A stretch of DNA of 64,000 nt from JASHPR01 sp963833885 (GTDB lineage Bacteria; Actinomycetota; Actinomycetes; Streptosporangiales; Streptosporangiaceae): contig CAWHZU010000016.1 in assembly GCA_963833885.1 (NCBI GenBank), positions 1 to 64,000 of the forward strand. Reading direction: 5' to 3'. The notes beneath the pieces are model-generated. The model was not told where the DNA came from, made no database searches, and was given only the letters and a program-made list of their open reading frames with translations. Shown here piece by piece: positions 16,559 to 25,319 of the stretch (position 1 is the stretch's first letter; each line of letters opens with the position of its first letter). The translations under genes and the position numbers were made by a program.

Positions 16559-17454
16559 ACTGGGTCAACGCGGTCATCCAGGGGATGCTGCTCGGCGGCC
16601 AGTACGCGCTGATCGCGTGCGGGCTGTCGCTGACGTTCGGCGTGATGCGGATCGTGAACCTCGCCCACGGCGACCTGGCCGTGTGCGGGGCCTACCTCGG
16701 GCTCGTCCTGTCGTCCGCGCTCGGCGTGCCGGTCTGGGTCACGCTGCCGCTGCTGCTGCCCGCGGCGTTCGGCGCCGGCATGGCGCTGCAGCTCCTGCTC
16801 TTCGGGCGGGCGCTGCGGCACGGGGTGCTCGCGCCGGTGCTGGTCACGTTCGGGCTGTCGGTGATGGTCGAGAACCTGCTGCAGGTGGCCGCGACCTCCG
16901 ACCCGCGCGGCCTGTCCGGCGGGTCCCTGGCGCTGGCCAGCTTCCACATCACCAGCGGCATCACGGTGTCCTGGCTGTTCGTCACCGCGTTCCTCACCGC
17001 GTGCGCGGTCCTGTCCTGCCTGCAGTTGCTGCTCTCGCACACCTCGTGGGGCCGCAAGGTGCGCGCGACCGCCGACGACCCGGACACCGCGCGGCTGGTG
17101 GGGATACGGGTGCGGCCGGTGTTCGCGACCGTGGCGGGCATCGCGATCGCCACCGCGGCCCTGGCGGGCGTCTTCATCGGCACGATCGGCACCTTCGACC
17201 CGCAGACCGGCACCGACGTCCTGATCTTCGCGTTCGAGGCGGTCGTCATCGGCGGCATCGGGTCGCTGTGGGGCACGCTCGTCGGCGGCGTGGCCCTCGG
17301 GGTCACCCAGGTGGTCGTCGGCGAGGTCAACCAGGCTTACGCGGTCCTCGCCGTCAACCTGCTGTTCCTCGCCGTGCTCACGGTCCGGCCCGGCGGGCTG
17401 TTCACCAGCCGCCAGGTGGTGCGCGAGGCTGCGGGGCAGGGAGCCGCCGGATGA
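16555..17454 (+). CDS. Liv-type ABC transporter permease (LivH-like)
   Basis: 299 aa, about eight membrane segments. It opens with the LivH hallmark region (GGQYALIACGLSLTFGVMRIVNLAHGDL) and ends with VGGVALGVTQ and NLLFLAVLTVRPGGLF. GTG 16555 overlaps the LivF stop. With the LivM-like protein it forms the transmembrane channel. Confidence 0.93.
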   Translation: MNWVNAVIQGMLLGGQYALIACGLSLTFGVMRIVNLAHGDLAVCGAYLGLVLSSALGVPVWVTLPLLLPAAFGAGMALQLLLFGRALRHGVLAPVLVTFGLSVMVENLLQVAATSDPRGLSGGSLALASFHITSGITVSWLFVTAFLTACAVLSCLQLLLSHTSWGRKVRATADDPDTARLVGIRVRPVFATVAGIAIATAALAGVFIGTIGTFDPQTGTDVLIFAFEAVVIGGIGSLWGTLVGGVALGVTQVVVGEVNQAYAVLAVNLLFLAVLTVRPGGLFTSRQVVREAAGQGAAG

Positions 17455-18494
17455 AACGGAACACGGCGGTCGGCTCCCGCGGCGCGGACCCCTCGGCGAC
17501 ATTGGTCCCGGTCAGCCGGTGGAGCCGGACCGCGACCGGCTTCACCGGAGTCAGCGTCCTCGCAGTCGCGGTCATGGCCGTGATCCCGTTCATCATCGGC
17601 GGCCCTGCCGAGCAGCCGCTGATTACCCTGCTCACGTTCGTCGCCATGGCCAGCCTGTGGAACCTGCTCGCCGGGTTCAGCGGGCTGACCTCGTTCGGCC
17701 AGCAGGCCTACATCGGTGTCGGCGCCTACGCGCTCTATCTGGTCGCCGAGCACGGGATCAACCCGTTCGGCGGCATCGCCGTGGCCGCGGTCATCGCCGC
17801 TGTCGTCGCGCTGCCGGTGTCCGCGCTGGTGCTGCGCCTGTCCGGCGGGTACTTCGCCGTGGCCACCCTTGTCGTTGCGGCCACGTTCCAGATCATCGCC
17901 ACGCTGTCACCCTCGGTCGGCGGGACCACCGGCGTGAGCGTGCCCGGGGTGGCCGGATACGGCGACGTGCTCCGCGAGGCGCTGACCTACTGGGCGACGC
18001 TCGTCGTCGCCGTGGCCAGCGTGGCCGGGGTCTACCTGCTCGTGCGGCGGACGTTCGGGCTGGACGCCAGGGCACTCAGCAGCGACCCGGTCGCGGCGGC
18101 CAGTTCCGGCGTCCGGGTGGGGCGCATCCGGCTGCTGGCCTACCTGGCCGCGGCCGGCGGCGCCGGAGCGGTCGGAGCGCTGATCGCGCTGCAGACCCTG
18201 TACGTGGAGCCCACCTCGATCTTCAGCATCCAGTACAGCGTGTACATGCTGTTCATGGTGCTGATCGGCGGCATGGGAACGATCGAGGGCCCGATCCTCG
18301 GCGCGCTGGTGCTGTTCGCGCTGCAGGAGACGCTGTCGTCGTACGGCTCCTGGTACCTGGTGATCGTCGGCGGGCTCGCGGTGGCCGCGACGCTGGCCGC
18401 CTCCCGCGGGCTATGGGGGTTCGCCAGCGAGCGGTTCGGCTGGTCGCTGCTCCCGGTCGGCTACCGCGTCCGCCAGCCGCCGCCGAAACCCTGA
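17451..18494 (+). CDS. Liv-type ABC transporter permease (LivM-like)
   Basis: About 347 aa, second channel subunit. It has the conserved NLLAGFSGLTSFGQQAYIGV segment near residues 63-82 and the late GGMGTIEGPILGALVL segment near 266-281. ATG 17451 overlaps the LivH stop. The first ~35 residues are polar and precede helix 1. The order binding protein-G-F-H-M differs from E. coli livKHMGF but is common in actinobacteria. Confidence 0.93.
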   Translation: MKRNTAVGSRGADPSATLVPVSRWSRTATGFTGVSVLAVAVMAVIPFIIGGPAEQPLITLLTFVAMASLWNLLAGFSGLTSFGQQAYIGVGAYALYLVAEHGINPFGGIAVAAVIAAVVALPVSALVLRLSGGYFAVATLVVAATFQIIATLSPSVGGTTGVSVPGVAGYGDVLREALTYWATLVVAVASVAGVYLLVRRTFGLDARALSSDPVAAASSGVRVGRIRLLAYLAAAGGAGAVGALIALQTLYVEPTSIFSIQYSVYMLFMVLIGGMGTIEGPILGALVLFALQETLSSYGSWYLVIVGGLAVAATLAASRGLWGFASERFGWSLLPVGYRVRQPPPKP

Positions 18495-18555
18495 ACCGCC
18501 GGCGTGCGGTAGAGGTGACGGCGCCAGCCAGGTCCGATGGGGTTAGGGTCGCAGG

Positions 18556-19017
18556 GTGGCGCGCACGGACAGAGCGTCGCGAGTGATCGCTGCGCCGCTT
18601 GAGAGCGTATGGACCGCTTTTGTGGATCCCGAGGCGCTCGTGGTGTGGCTTCCTCCTGGCGGGATGACTGGCAGGTTCGACCGATTCGACGCCCGGCCGG
18701 GCGGGTCGTACCGGATGGTGCTGACCTATTCCGACACATCTGGCGCACCGGGCAAGGCGACCGTGGATTCCGACATCGTCGAGGCTCGCGTCGTCGATAT
18801 CGTCCCCGGCGAGCGGGTGGTGCATGCGGTGGACTTTGTCTCCGACGACCCTGCTTACGCTGGCACCATGATCATGAACTGGGAGGTCAGTGCTGTCGAT
18901 ACGGGGACGCGCGTCAGCATCGTTGCCGAGGACGTCCCAGACGGCATCTCCGCCGAGGACCACGCCGCAGGGCTTGCTTCTTCCCTGGTCAAGCTTGCCG
19001 CCTACTTGGAGCAGTAG
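18556..19017 (+). CDS. SRPBCC (AHSA1-like) domain protein
   Basis: 153 aa START/Bet v1-like fold: the N-terminal RVIAAPLESVWTAFVDPEAL, the WLPPGGM segment, and a C-terminal helix (HAAGLASSLVKLAAYLEQ). Proteins of this kind bind hydrophobic ligands or act as small hydrolase/cyclase-like enzymes; no specific function is evident. GTG 18556 is the only reasonable start. It stands between the Liv operon and a Uma2 remnant. Confidence 0.85.
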   Translation: MARTDRASRVIAAPLESVWTAFVDPEALVVWLPPGGMTGRFDRFDARPGGSYRMVLTYSDTSGAPGKATVDSDIVEARVVDIVPGERVVHAVDFVSDDPAYAGTMIMNWEVSAVDTGTRVSIVAEDVPDGISAEDHAAGLASSLVKLAAYLEQ

Positions 19018-19023
19018 CGCAGG

Positions 19024-19217
19024 TCAGCGGCTGATCCGCACCAGCGCCGACGGCGTGACCGTCACCGCGAACGGCAGGACCGCCCGGAACGCCTCGTCCC
19101 CGCCGCAATCAGCATCCCGTCATCCAGTTCGTAACGGAACTCGTCGTCCGGCATGTTCTCCATGTCCTCGACGGTGAGTTCCTTGGTCTGGTCCGCCCAG
19201 ACGCTGGGTGCGGTCAT
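19024..19217 (-). pseudogene. Uma2 family (DUF820) remnant, internally deleted and frameshifted
   Basis: Starting at ATG 19217 the frame reads MTAPSVWADQ... and LTVEDMENMPDDEFRYELDD, the standard N-terminus of Uma2 proteins (PD-(D/E)XK-fold, often transposon- or host-interaction-linked). After GMLIAAG the sequence jumps, in another frame, to AFRAVLPFAVTVTPSALVRI and a stop at 19024, which is the usual Uma2 C-terminus. About 190 codons are expected; 194 bases remain. The middle, with the catalytic residues, is gone, so this is a decayed copy with an internal deletion. It sits between two unrelated genes. Confidence 0.7.
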
Positions 19218-19298
19218 GACGTGCTTACTGCCTCCTGCCGGTCATGCGTACCACCATCTCAGCTGCCGCCGACATTCCCGGGCACTACGCTTGATCAC

Positions 19299-20240
19299 AT
19301 GAGCAGCGCCGTGCCGCCGCCCGGGGTGAGCATCGCCGACGCGCGGCTGGAGGAGGTCGCGGACGGGATCTTCGCGTACATCCAGCCGGACGGTAGCTGG
19401 TGGATCAACAACACCGGGTTCTTCGTCGGCCGGCGCGGCGTGGTGAGCGTCGACGCGTGCTCCACCGAGCGCCGCACCCGCGCCTACCTGGACGCGATCG
19501 CGTCCGTGACCGACCAGCCGGTGCGCACGCTGATCAACACCCACCACCACGGCGATCACACATTCGGCAACGGCCTGTTCGAGGGCGCCACGATCGTGGC
19601 GCACGAATGCTGCCGCGAGGAGATGCTGGCGTTCGGGCCGCCCGGGCAGAGGCCGTTCTGGACCGAGGTCGACTGGGGCGAGCTCGAGCTGACGCCGCCG
19701 TTCCTCACCTTCACCTCGCAGGTCCGGGTCTGGGTCGACGACCTCGCCTGCGAGGTGCGGCACGTCGGGGCGCCGGCGCACACTACCAACGACTCCATCG
19801 TCTGGGTGCCGGACCGCTCGCTGCTGTTCGCCGGCGACCTGCTGTTCCGCGGCGGCACGCCGTTCCTGCTGATGGGGTCCGTGACCGGGGCCGTCGGCGT
19901 GCTGGAGGAGCTGAAGAAGCTGCCCGCGACCACGATCGTCCCCGGCCACGGTGGCGTGTCCGGTCCGGAACTGATCGACGAGGTGCTCGGCTACCTGCGG
20001 TTCGTGCTGGCGGCCGCGCGCTCGGCCGCGGACGCCGGGCTGTCCCCGCTGGAAGCGGCGCGCGAGCTCGATCTCGGCCAGTACGCCGACTGGCTGGACC
20101 GCGAGCGGATCGTCGGCAACCTGCACCGTGCCCTCGCCGAGCTGGGCGGCGCACCCCCGGGAGCGCCGATCGACCTGGCCGCGGCGCTCACCGACATGGT
20201 GGCCTATAACGGCGGCCAGCCGCTGACCTGCTACGCCTGA
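19299..20240 (+). CDS. MBL-fold metallohydrolase
   Basis: About 313 aa metallo-beta-lactamase-fold enzyme. The metal motif is THHHGDHTFGN (about 91-101); further ligands are the His in GAPAHTTND, the Asp in FAGDLLF and the His in PGHGG. The C-terminal helical part resembles the SoxH/quinoprotein relay-like and cyclase-like MBL groups rather than lactamases. ATG 19299 follows the divergent Uma2 remnant; no strong Shine-Dalgarno is visible. Substrate unknown. Confidence 0.88.
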   Translation: MSSAVPPPGVSIADARLEEVADGIFAYIQPDGSWWINNTGFFVGRRGVVSVDACSTERRTRAYLDAIASVTDQPVRTLINTHHHGDHTFGNGLFEGATIVAHECCREEMLAFGPPGQRPFWTEVDWGELELTPPFLTFTSQVRVWVDDLACEVRHVGAPAHTTNDSIVWVPDRSLLFAGDLLFRGGTPFLLMGSVTGAVGVLEELKKLPATTIVPGHGGVSGPELIDEVLGYLRFVLAAARSAADAGLSPLEAARELDLGQYADWLDRERIVGNLHRALAELGGAPPGAPIDLAAALTDMVAYNGGQPLTCYA

Positions 20241-20361
20241 CCTAGCGCCGCGTCAATTTTCGGTCATATCCCCTATAGGCAGATATAAGGTAGCTGTCGA
20301 CCCTCGGCAAGTCGGGGCACAGTATGTCGGGGCACAGCGGGGCGACGGACGGAGGTCGGCC

Positions 20362-21021
20362 GTGAACGATGCCGCCCCCGCCTACACCGGCCCCATCTAC
20401 ACCGAGAAGCGGTGCTCCCTGCCCTGGCCGCTGGTGCTTACCGGCCTGCTCTGCGCAACGGCCGGGGCCGCCGTGGCCGTCGTCTCGTTCGTGTTCTCGC
20501 TGACCATCAGCCTGGTGATCTTCATCTTGACCGCCGTGGCCGCGGGCTGGATCGCGTTCTGGGTGCGCTTCCTGCGGTCAAACTGGCCGACCGGGATCTG
20601 GGTCGACGAGGCCGGGATCCGGATCGGCGACGTACGCGCGCTGCGCTTCGCGACCGGCCAGAGCCAGACGGTGTTCACCTGCTCGTGGACAGCGGTCCGC
20701 AAGATCGCGGTAGCGGACCGGGCCTGGCGCACGCCAGGGCGGTCGCGCGCCGCGGCAGCGGCAGTCCCTCAGTCCGGGCGCATCCCGTTCTGGATGCGCT
20801 GGCTGATGGTGCCGTTCGCCCGGCCGGTACTGGTCATCCACGCGGACCGGCGGGCGGCAGGCGGCCCGCGAGCCGAACTCGTGGACAACGTGTTCAGCTT
20901 CGGCGCTCCGCCGACGACGTGGACGGCTTTCACCCGGCGCCCCAAGGCGCTGCGGGCCGCTCTGGCACAAGTGCCCGGATGCCCGCCGGTCGCCGACCAC
21001 ATCGACCCCTTCCGGTTCTGA
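20362..21021 (+). CDS. Hypothetical membrane protein
   Basis: 219 aa. Two adjacent membrane helices (about 16-40 and 44-66) are followed by a cytosolic or extracellular beta-rich domain (TGIWVDEAGIRIGDVRAL...) that resembles bacterial PH-like domains, then a Pro/Arg-rich end. GTG 20362 has GGAGG 6 bases upstream. The 121 bases ahead hold an AT-richer patch and a duplicated GTCGGGGCACAG, but no clear promoter. I do not recognise a specific family. Confidence 0.75.
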   Translation: MNDAAPAYTGPIYTEKRCSLPWPLVLTGLLCATAGAAVAVVSFVFSLTISLVIFILTAVAAGWIAFWVRFLRSNWPTGIWVDEAGIRIGDVRALRFATGQSQTVFTCSWTAVRKIAVADRAWRTPGRSRAAAAAVPQSGRIPFWMRWLMVPFARPVLVIHADRRAAGGPRAELVDNVFSFGAPPTTWTAFTRRPKALRAALAQVPGCPPVADHIDPFRF

Positions 21022-21065
21022 GTCCGGCGGTCCCTCGGATCGCGCTGCCCATTCCGGCGCGACGA

Positions 21066-21092
21066 TGTCGAGAACGCGCGGCCGGCTCCGAC
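21066..21092 (+). promoter_or_regulatory. Candidate ECF42-type promoter
   Basis: TGTCGA (21066-21071) is followed after 17 bases by CGAC (21089-21092). This matches the published ECF42 target pattern as I remember it: TGTCGA at -35 and CG(A/T)C at -10. It lies about 60 bases ahead of the RibD/DHFR-like gene that opens an operon ending in an ECF42-type sigma gene, so autoregulation is the natural reading. Confidence 0.6.
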
Positions 21093-21152
21093 GTCCCGGA
21101 TGACAGCTGGCCGCCAGCCGGGCGGACAGCCGGACTTATTAGGAGCACCGCG

Positions 21153-21692
21153 ATGCTGATCAGGTCCCGCATGGGAATCAGTGCCGACGGGTTCGTGGCC
21201 ACGCCGGACGGGCTGCCCGCGCTGCACGTCGAGCCCAGCTTCGTTCCGGGGGTCTCACACGGCTTCCCCGAGTTCATCGAGAACTGCGACGCGGTCGTCA
21301 TGGGCCGCACCACGTTCCTTCCGGCGCTTGGCGGGCTGCCCGGGTGGCCCTGGCCGGGCCTGAAGGTCTACGTGCTGACCTCCAGCCCGCTCCCCGATAC
21401 CGCGCCCGAGGACGTGATCGTGGGCGCTGGCGGCCCGGCGGAGCTGGCGAAACAGCTACGCTCCCGGGGGTCGGACAAGGACGTCCACCTGGTCGGCGGG
21501 CCGCGCACGATCAGGGCGTTCCACGAGGCCGGCGAGCTGGACCGGCTCGAGATCGTGGTGCTGCCGATCCTGCTCGGTGACGGGATCCCGCTGTCACCGC
21601 GGGGAGCCGGACGCGTGCCGCTGCGGCTGCTGAACGCCGAGCGGACCTTCCCGGACGGCTCGGCCGAGCTGGTCTACGCGACGAGAGGATGA
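21153..21692 (+). CDS. Dihydrofolate reductase / RibD C-terminal family protein
   Basis: About 179 aa DHFR-fold reductase: MGISADGFVATPDG (N-terminal substrate region), VVMGRTTF (NADPH-binding segment), VHLVGGPRTIRAFHEAGELD and VLPILLGDGIPL. Members reduce pteridine-like or flavin-precursor compounds; this branch is uncharacterised. AGGAG lies 7 bases before ATG 21153. It is the first gene after the candidate ECF42 promoter, and the DGPF protein starts 10 bases later. Confidence 0.9.
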   Translation: MLIRSRMGISADGFVATPDGLPALHVEPSFVPGVSHGFPEFIENCDAVVMGRTTFLPALGGLPGWPWPGLKVYVLTSSPLPDTAPEDVIVGAGGPAELAKQLRSRGSDKDVHLVGGPRTIRAFHEAGELDRLEIVVLPILLGDGIPLSPRGAGRVPLRLLNAERTFPDGSAELVYATRG

Positions 21693-21702
21693 GGAGCAGG
21701 CC

Positions 21703-22065
21703 GTGAAGTACATGTTGCTGATCTACCAGAACCCGGCGACCTGGCGGGACCTGCCCGAACCTGATCGGCAGGCGATCATGTTCGAGGCCGGCGCGCTGAT
21801 GGCGGAGCTGACCGGCACCGGTGAGTGGGTGGGCGGCGAGGCTCTGGCTGACCCGTCCACGGCCAGGACCGTGCGCGTCCGCGACGGGGCACCGGCCGTG
21901 ACCGACGGCCCGTTCGCCGAGGCGAAGGAGCAGATGGTCGGCTACTGCGTGGTGGACTGCGAGACCCAGGAACGGGCGGTGGAGATCGCGGCCCGGTGGC
22001 CGGACGCCCGGCTGTGGGGCATGGAAGTCCGGCCGCTGCTGAGCCCCGGCGGGGTCGAGATGTGA
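21703..22065 (+). CDS. YCII/DGPF family protein
   Basis: 120 aa ferredoxin-like alpha/beta fold. The motif that names the family, DGPFAEAKEQMVGY, is at about 67-80. DGPF proteins are the standard genomic partners of ECF42 sigma factors and are usually their targets; biochemical role unknown. GTG 21703 has GAGGAG upstream. The stop overlaps the sigma-factor start (GTGA). Confidence 0.92.
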   Translation: MKYMLLIYQNPATWRDLPEPDRQAIMFEAGALMAELTGTGEWVGGEALADPSTARTVRVRDGAPAVTDGPFAEAKEQMVGYCVVDCETQERAVEIAARWPDARLWGMEVRPLLSPGGVEM

Positions 22066-23304
22066 CCGCAGCCGACGACCTCGACGGCCTGCTGCGCGAC
22101 CTTGCCCCCCAGGTCCTGGCCGCGCTGGTGCGCCGCTACGGCCATTTCGACCTGGCCGAGGACGCGGTCCAGGAGGCCCTGATCGCGGCCGCGGAGCAAT
22201 GGCCGGACCGGGGCCTTCCCGGGCATCCCAAGGGATGGCTGATCACGGTCGCTTCGCGGCGGCTGACCGACGAGCTGCGCAGCGAGGAGTCCCGGCGGCG
22301 CCGGGAGGAGACGGCGGCGGCCGAGCCGGGACCGGCCGCCATCGCCGCGCCCGCCGACGAGCCGGCCGGTGACCGGGACGACACGCTGACCCTGCTGTTC
22401 CTGTGCTGCCACTCTGAGCTCAGCCCGCCGTCGCAGCTGGCCCTGACGCTGCGCGCGGTGGGCGGGCTGACGACCGCCGAGATCGCCCGGGCGTTCCTGG
22501 TGCCCGAGGCCACGATGGCGCAGCGGATCAGCCGGGCCAAGCAGCGCATCGCGGCGTCCGGTGCGAGCTTCGCACCACCGCCGGCCGGCGAGTTGGCCTG
22601 GCCTGGCCGTCGTCCTGCACGTGCTCTACCTGATGTTCAACGAGGGCTACGCGGCGACCTCGGGCCCGGACGCGTCCCGCCCCGAGTTCACCGCCGAAGC
22701 GATCAGGCTCACCCGGGCCGTGCACCACTCGCTCCCCGAGGACGCCGAGGTGGCCGGCCTGCTCGCGCTGATGCTGCTGACCGAGGCGCGGCGTCCCGCG
22801 CGCACCACGTCCGACGGCAGCCTGGTGCCGCTCGCCGAGCAGGACCGCTCGCTCTGGCGGCCGGACCTGATCGAGGAGGGCACCGGCCTGGTGACCGGCG
22901 CGCTCGCCATCGGCCCGCTCGGCCCGTACCAGCTGCAGGCGGCGATCGCGGCGGTGCACGCCGAGGCCAGGGACGGCGACGACACCGACTGGCGGCAGAT
23001 CCTTGCCCTGTATGACCTCCTGGAACGGGTGGCGCCCAGCCCGGTCGTCACGCTCAACCGGGCTGTGGCCGTCGCGATGGTCAACGGCCCGCAGGCCGGG
23101 CTCGACGTGCTCGCCACGCTCGAAGGCGACGGCCCGATGGCCGGCCATCACCGCCTCGCCGGGCTCCGCGGCCACTTCCACGAGCTGGCCGGGCAGCGGG
23201 AGGCCGCCGTGGCCGACTACCAGGTGGCGGCCCAGCGCGCCACGAGCCTGCCCGAGCGCCGTTACCTAGAGTCCCGCGCCGCCCGGCTGGCTGGGCACGG
23301 CTGA
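22062..23304 (+). pseudogene. ECF42-type RNA polymerase sigma factor, frameshifted
   Basis: Sigma-70 family factor with sigma2 (about 15-75, LVRRYGHFDLAEDAVQEALI), sigma4 (about 115-165, LTTAEIARAFLVPEATMAQR) and a long C-terminal TPR-like extension with FNEGY, as in ECF42. From GTG 22062 the frame is intact through ASFAPPPAGELA. The expected continuation LAVVLHVLYLMFNEGY is then in another frame and runs to the stop at 23304. The break is in two tandem GGCCT units (about 22601-22615): a third unit, or one base fewer, would restore a ~414 aa protein. It could be decay, phase-variation-like slippage or an assembly error. The 3' end overlaps the convergent thrB by 39 bases. Confidence 0.75.
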
Positions 23305-24219
23305 CGGCTCGCCGGCCACCGCCCCGCGGCGATCGACCTCCAGCGTGCGGACCTGCCAGGCGACGCCCGTTTGCTCGGCGAGCGGCGGTACCGCGCGGGG
23401 GCCCGGATGCACTCCCGCCACGGTGAGCGCGAGCACCGACGGCCCGGCACCGGACACGACCGCCGGGATCCCGGCGTCCCGCAGCCGGTCGATCAGGTCG
23501 GCCGTGGCCGGCATCGCTGCCGCGCGGTACCGCTGATGCAGCAGGTCCTCGGTCCCAGCCATGAGCAGGGCCGGTTTTAGGGTCAGCCCGGCGATCAGCA
23601 GCGCCGCGCGGGCCGCATTCGCCGCCGCGTCCGCATGCGGTACCGACGCGGGGAGCAGCCCGCGCGCGGTCTGCGTCAGCATGGGATCGGCCGGAACGCA
23701 CAGCACCGGGATCAGCCCGTCGAGCGGCTCGAGCCGAGCCGCTTCGGCCCCCCGCGCCGACGTCCAGGCGATCGTGAGGCCGCCGGCCAGGCACGCCGCC
23801 ACGTTGTCCGGGTGCCCCTCGATACGGGAGGCCAGCCGGAGCAGCTCCGGACCGTCGAGGCCACCGCCACCGGGGCTGAGCGCCCGCGCGGCCAGCAGGC
23901 CGGCCACGATCGCGCCTGCGGACGAGCCGAGCCCGTAACCCTGCGGGATCGCGTTGGTGCAGCGCAGCCCGATCCCTGGCGGCTGCGCGCCGAGCAGGCT
24001 GAACGCGGCCCGCATGGCCTGAATCACGAGGTGCGCGTCGTCGGCGGCCGCCGTGTCCTCGCCGACGCCCGACACCTTGATCGCGACCCCGTCGGCGATG
24101 ATCCGCGCCTGCACCACGTCGTGCAGGCCGAGCGCGAGGCCCAGCGCGTCGAAGCCCGGGCCCAGGTTCGCGCTGGTCGCCGGTACTCGGACGGTGACCG
24201 GTCGGGCTGGCCAGTTCAT
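23266..24219 (-). CDS. thrB: Homoserine kinase ThrB
   Basis: GHMP-family kinase (about 317 aa) that phosphorylates homoserine for threonine synthesis. The N-terminus has VRVPATSANLGPGFDALGLA; the ATP loop is IPQGYGLGSSAGAIV; the C-terminal GHMP motif is SGAGPSVLAL. ATG 24219 is 11 bases after the thrC stop; a longer reading would run through thrC. The last codons overlap the convergent ECF sigma gene. It is the third gene of hom-thrC-thrB. Confidence 0.95.
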   Translation of the reverse strand: MNWPARPVTVRVPATSANLGPGFDALGLALGLHDVVQARIIADGVAIKVSGVGEDTAAADDAHLVIQAMRAAFSLLGAQPPGIGLRCTNAIPQGYGLGSSAGAIVAGLLAARALSPGGGGLDGPELLRLASRIEGHPDNVAACLAGGLTIAWTSARGAEAARLEPLDGLIPVLCVPADPMLTQTARGLLPASVPHADAAANAARAALLIAGLTLKPALLMAGTEDLLHQRYRAAAMPATADLIDRLRDAGIPAVVSGAGPSVLALTVAGVHPGPRAVPPLAEQTGVAWQVRTLEVDRRGAVAGEPSAVPSQPGGAGL

Positions 24220-24230
24220 CGGCGACGGCC

Positions 24231-25319
24231 TCACACCAGTCCGAGCTCGGCGGCCGCGGCGTGCGCGTCGGCCTGGATGGTCACCGGCGCCGGGGCGGCC
24301 GACACCGCCCAGTCCGGCTCCTTGAGCCCATGGCCGGTGATCGTGCAGACCACGCGGGAGCCCGGGGTGAGCTGGCCGCGTTCCGTCGCCTGGAGCAGGC
24401 CGGCCACGCCGGCGGCGGAGGCGAGCTCGCCGAACACGCCTTCCCTGCGGGCCAGCAGCCGGTAGGCGGCGAGGATCTGCCGGTCGGTCACGGACTCGAT
24501 GAGGCCACCGGACTCGTCCCGCGCCGCCTCGGCGAGCTGCCACGAGGCTGGGTCGCCGATCCGGATCGCGGTCGCGATCGTCGAGGGGGTCGCGACCGGC
24601 CTGCCCGCCACGATCGGCGCGGCCCCGCTGGCCTGGAAGCCGAACATGCGCGGCCGCCTGGCCGCCCGGCCGAGGCCGGCGTACTCGGTGTAGCCCTTCC
24701 AGTAGGCGGAGATGTTCCCCGCGTTGCCGACCGGCAGGCAGTGCACGTCGGGGGCGTCGCCAAGCGCGTCGACGACCTCGAACGCCGCGGTCTTCTGGCC
24801 CTCGAGCCGGTCCGGGTTCACGGAGTTGACCAGGGCGACGTTGTAGTCGACGGCGAGCTTGCGCACGAGCTCGAGGCAGTCGTCGAAGTTCCCGTCGACC
24901 TGGAGCAGCCGTGCGCCGTGCACCAGCGCCTGGGCCAGCTTGCCGAGCGCGATGTTGCCGCGCGGCACCAGCACCGCGCAGGTGAGGCCGGCCCGTGCCG
25001 CGTAGGCCGCGGCGCTGGCGCTGGTGTTGCCCGTAGACGCGCAGATCACGGCCGTGGCGCCGCGGCCAACCGCCGTGCTGACCGCGACGGTCATGCCGCG
25101 GTCCTTGAACGACCCGGTCGGGTTGCCGGCCTCGACCTTGAGGTAGACCTCGCACCCGGTCATCTCGGACAGCGCGGCTGCGCGGATCAGCGGCGTCCCG
25201 CCCTCACCAAGCGTGATCACCGGGGTGTCCGAGGTCACCGGGAGCAGGCTGCGGTACTCGGCGATCACCCCGCGCCACTGCGCGGCAGCCATCACCGGCG
25301 CCGCGCCGCCCTGGCTCAT
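24231..25319 (-). CDS. thrC: Threonine synthase ThrC
   Basis: 362 aa PLP enzyme converting O-phosphohomoserine to threonine, of the short bacterial type. The PLP-binding Lys is in NPTGSFKDRG; CASTGNTSAS contacts the cofactor phosphate; PVGNAGNISAYWKGY is the conserved loop. ATG 25319 overlaps the hom stop (ATGA), so the genes are translationally coupled. Confidence 0.96.
   Translation of the reverse strand: MSQGGAAPVMAAAQWRGVIAEYRSLLPVTSDTPVITLGEGGTPLIRAAALSEMTGCEVYLKVEAGNPTGSFKDRGMTVAVSTAVGRGATAVICASTGNTSASAAAYAARAGLTCAVLVPRGNIALGKLAQALVHGARLLQVDGNFDDCLELVRKLAVDYNVALVNSVNPDRLEGQKTAAFEVVDALGDAPDVHCLPVGNAGNISAYWKGYTEYAGLGRAARRPRMFGFQASGAAPIVAGRPVATPSTIATAIRIGDPASWQLAEAARDESGGLIESVTDRQILAAYRLLARREGVFGELASAAGVAGLLQATERGQLTPGSRVVCTITGHGLKEPDWAVSAAPAPVTIQADAHAAAAELGLV

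Noticed and set aside
20241..20361. TGTCGA at 20295-20300 as a second ECF42 promoter
   Set aside because: No CG(A/T)C element occurs at 16-17 bases downstream, unlike the site at 21066.
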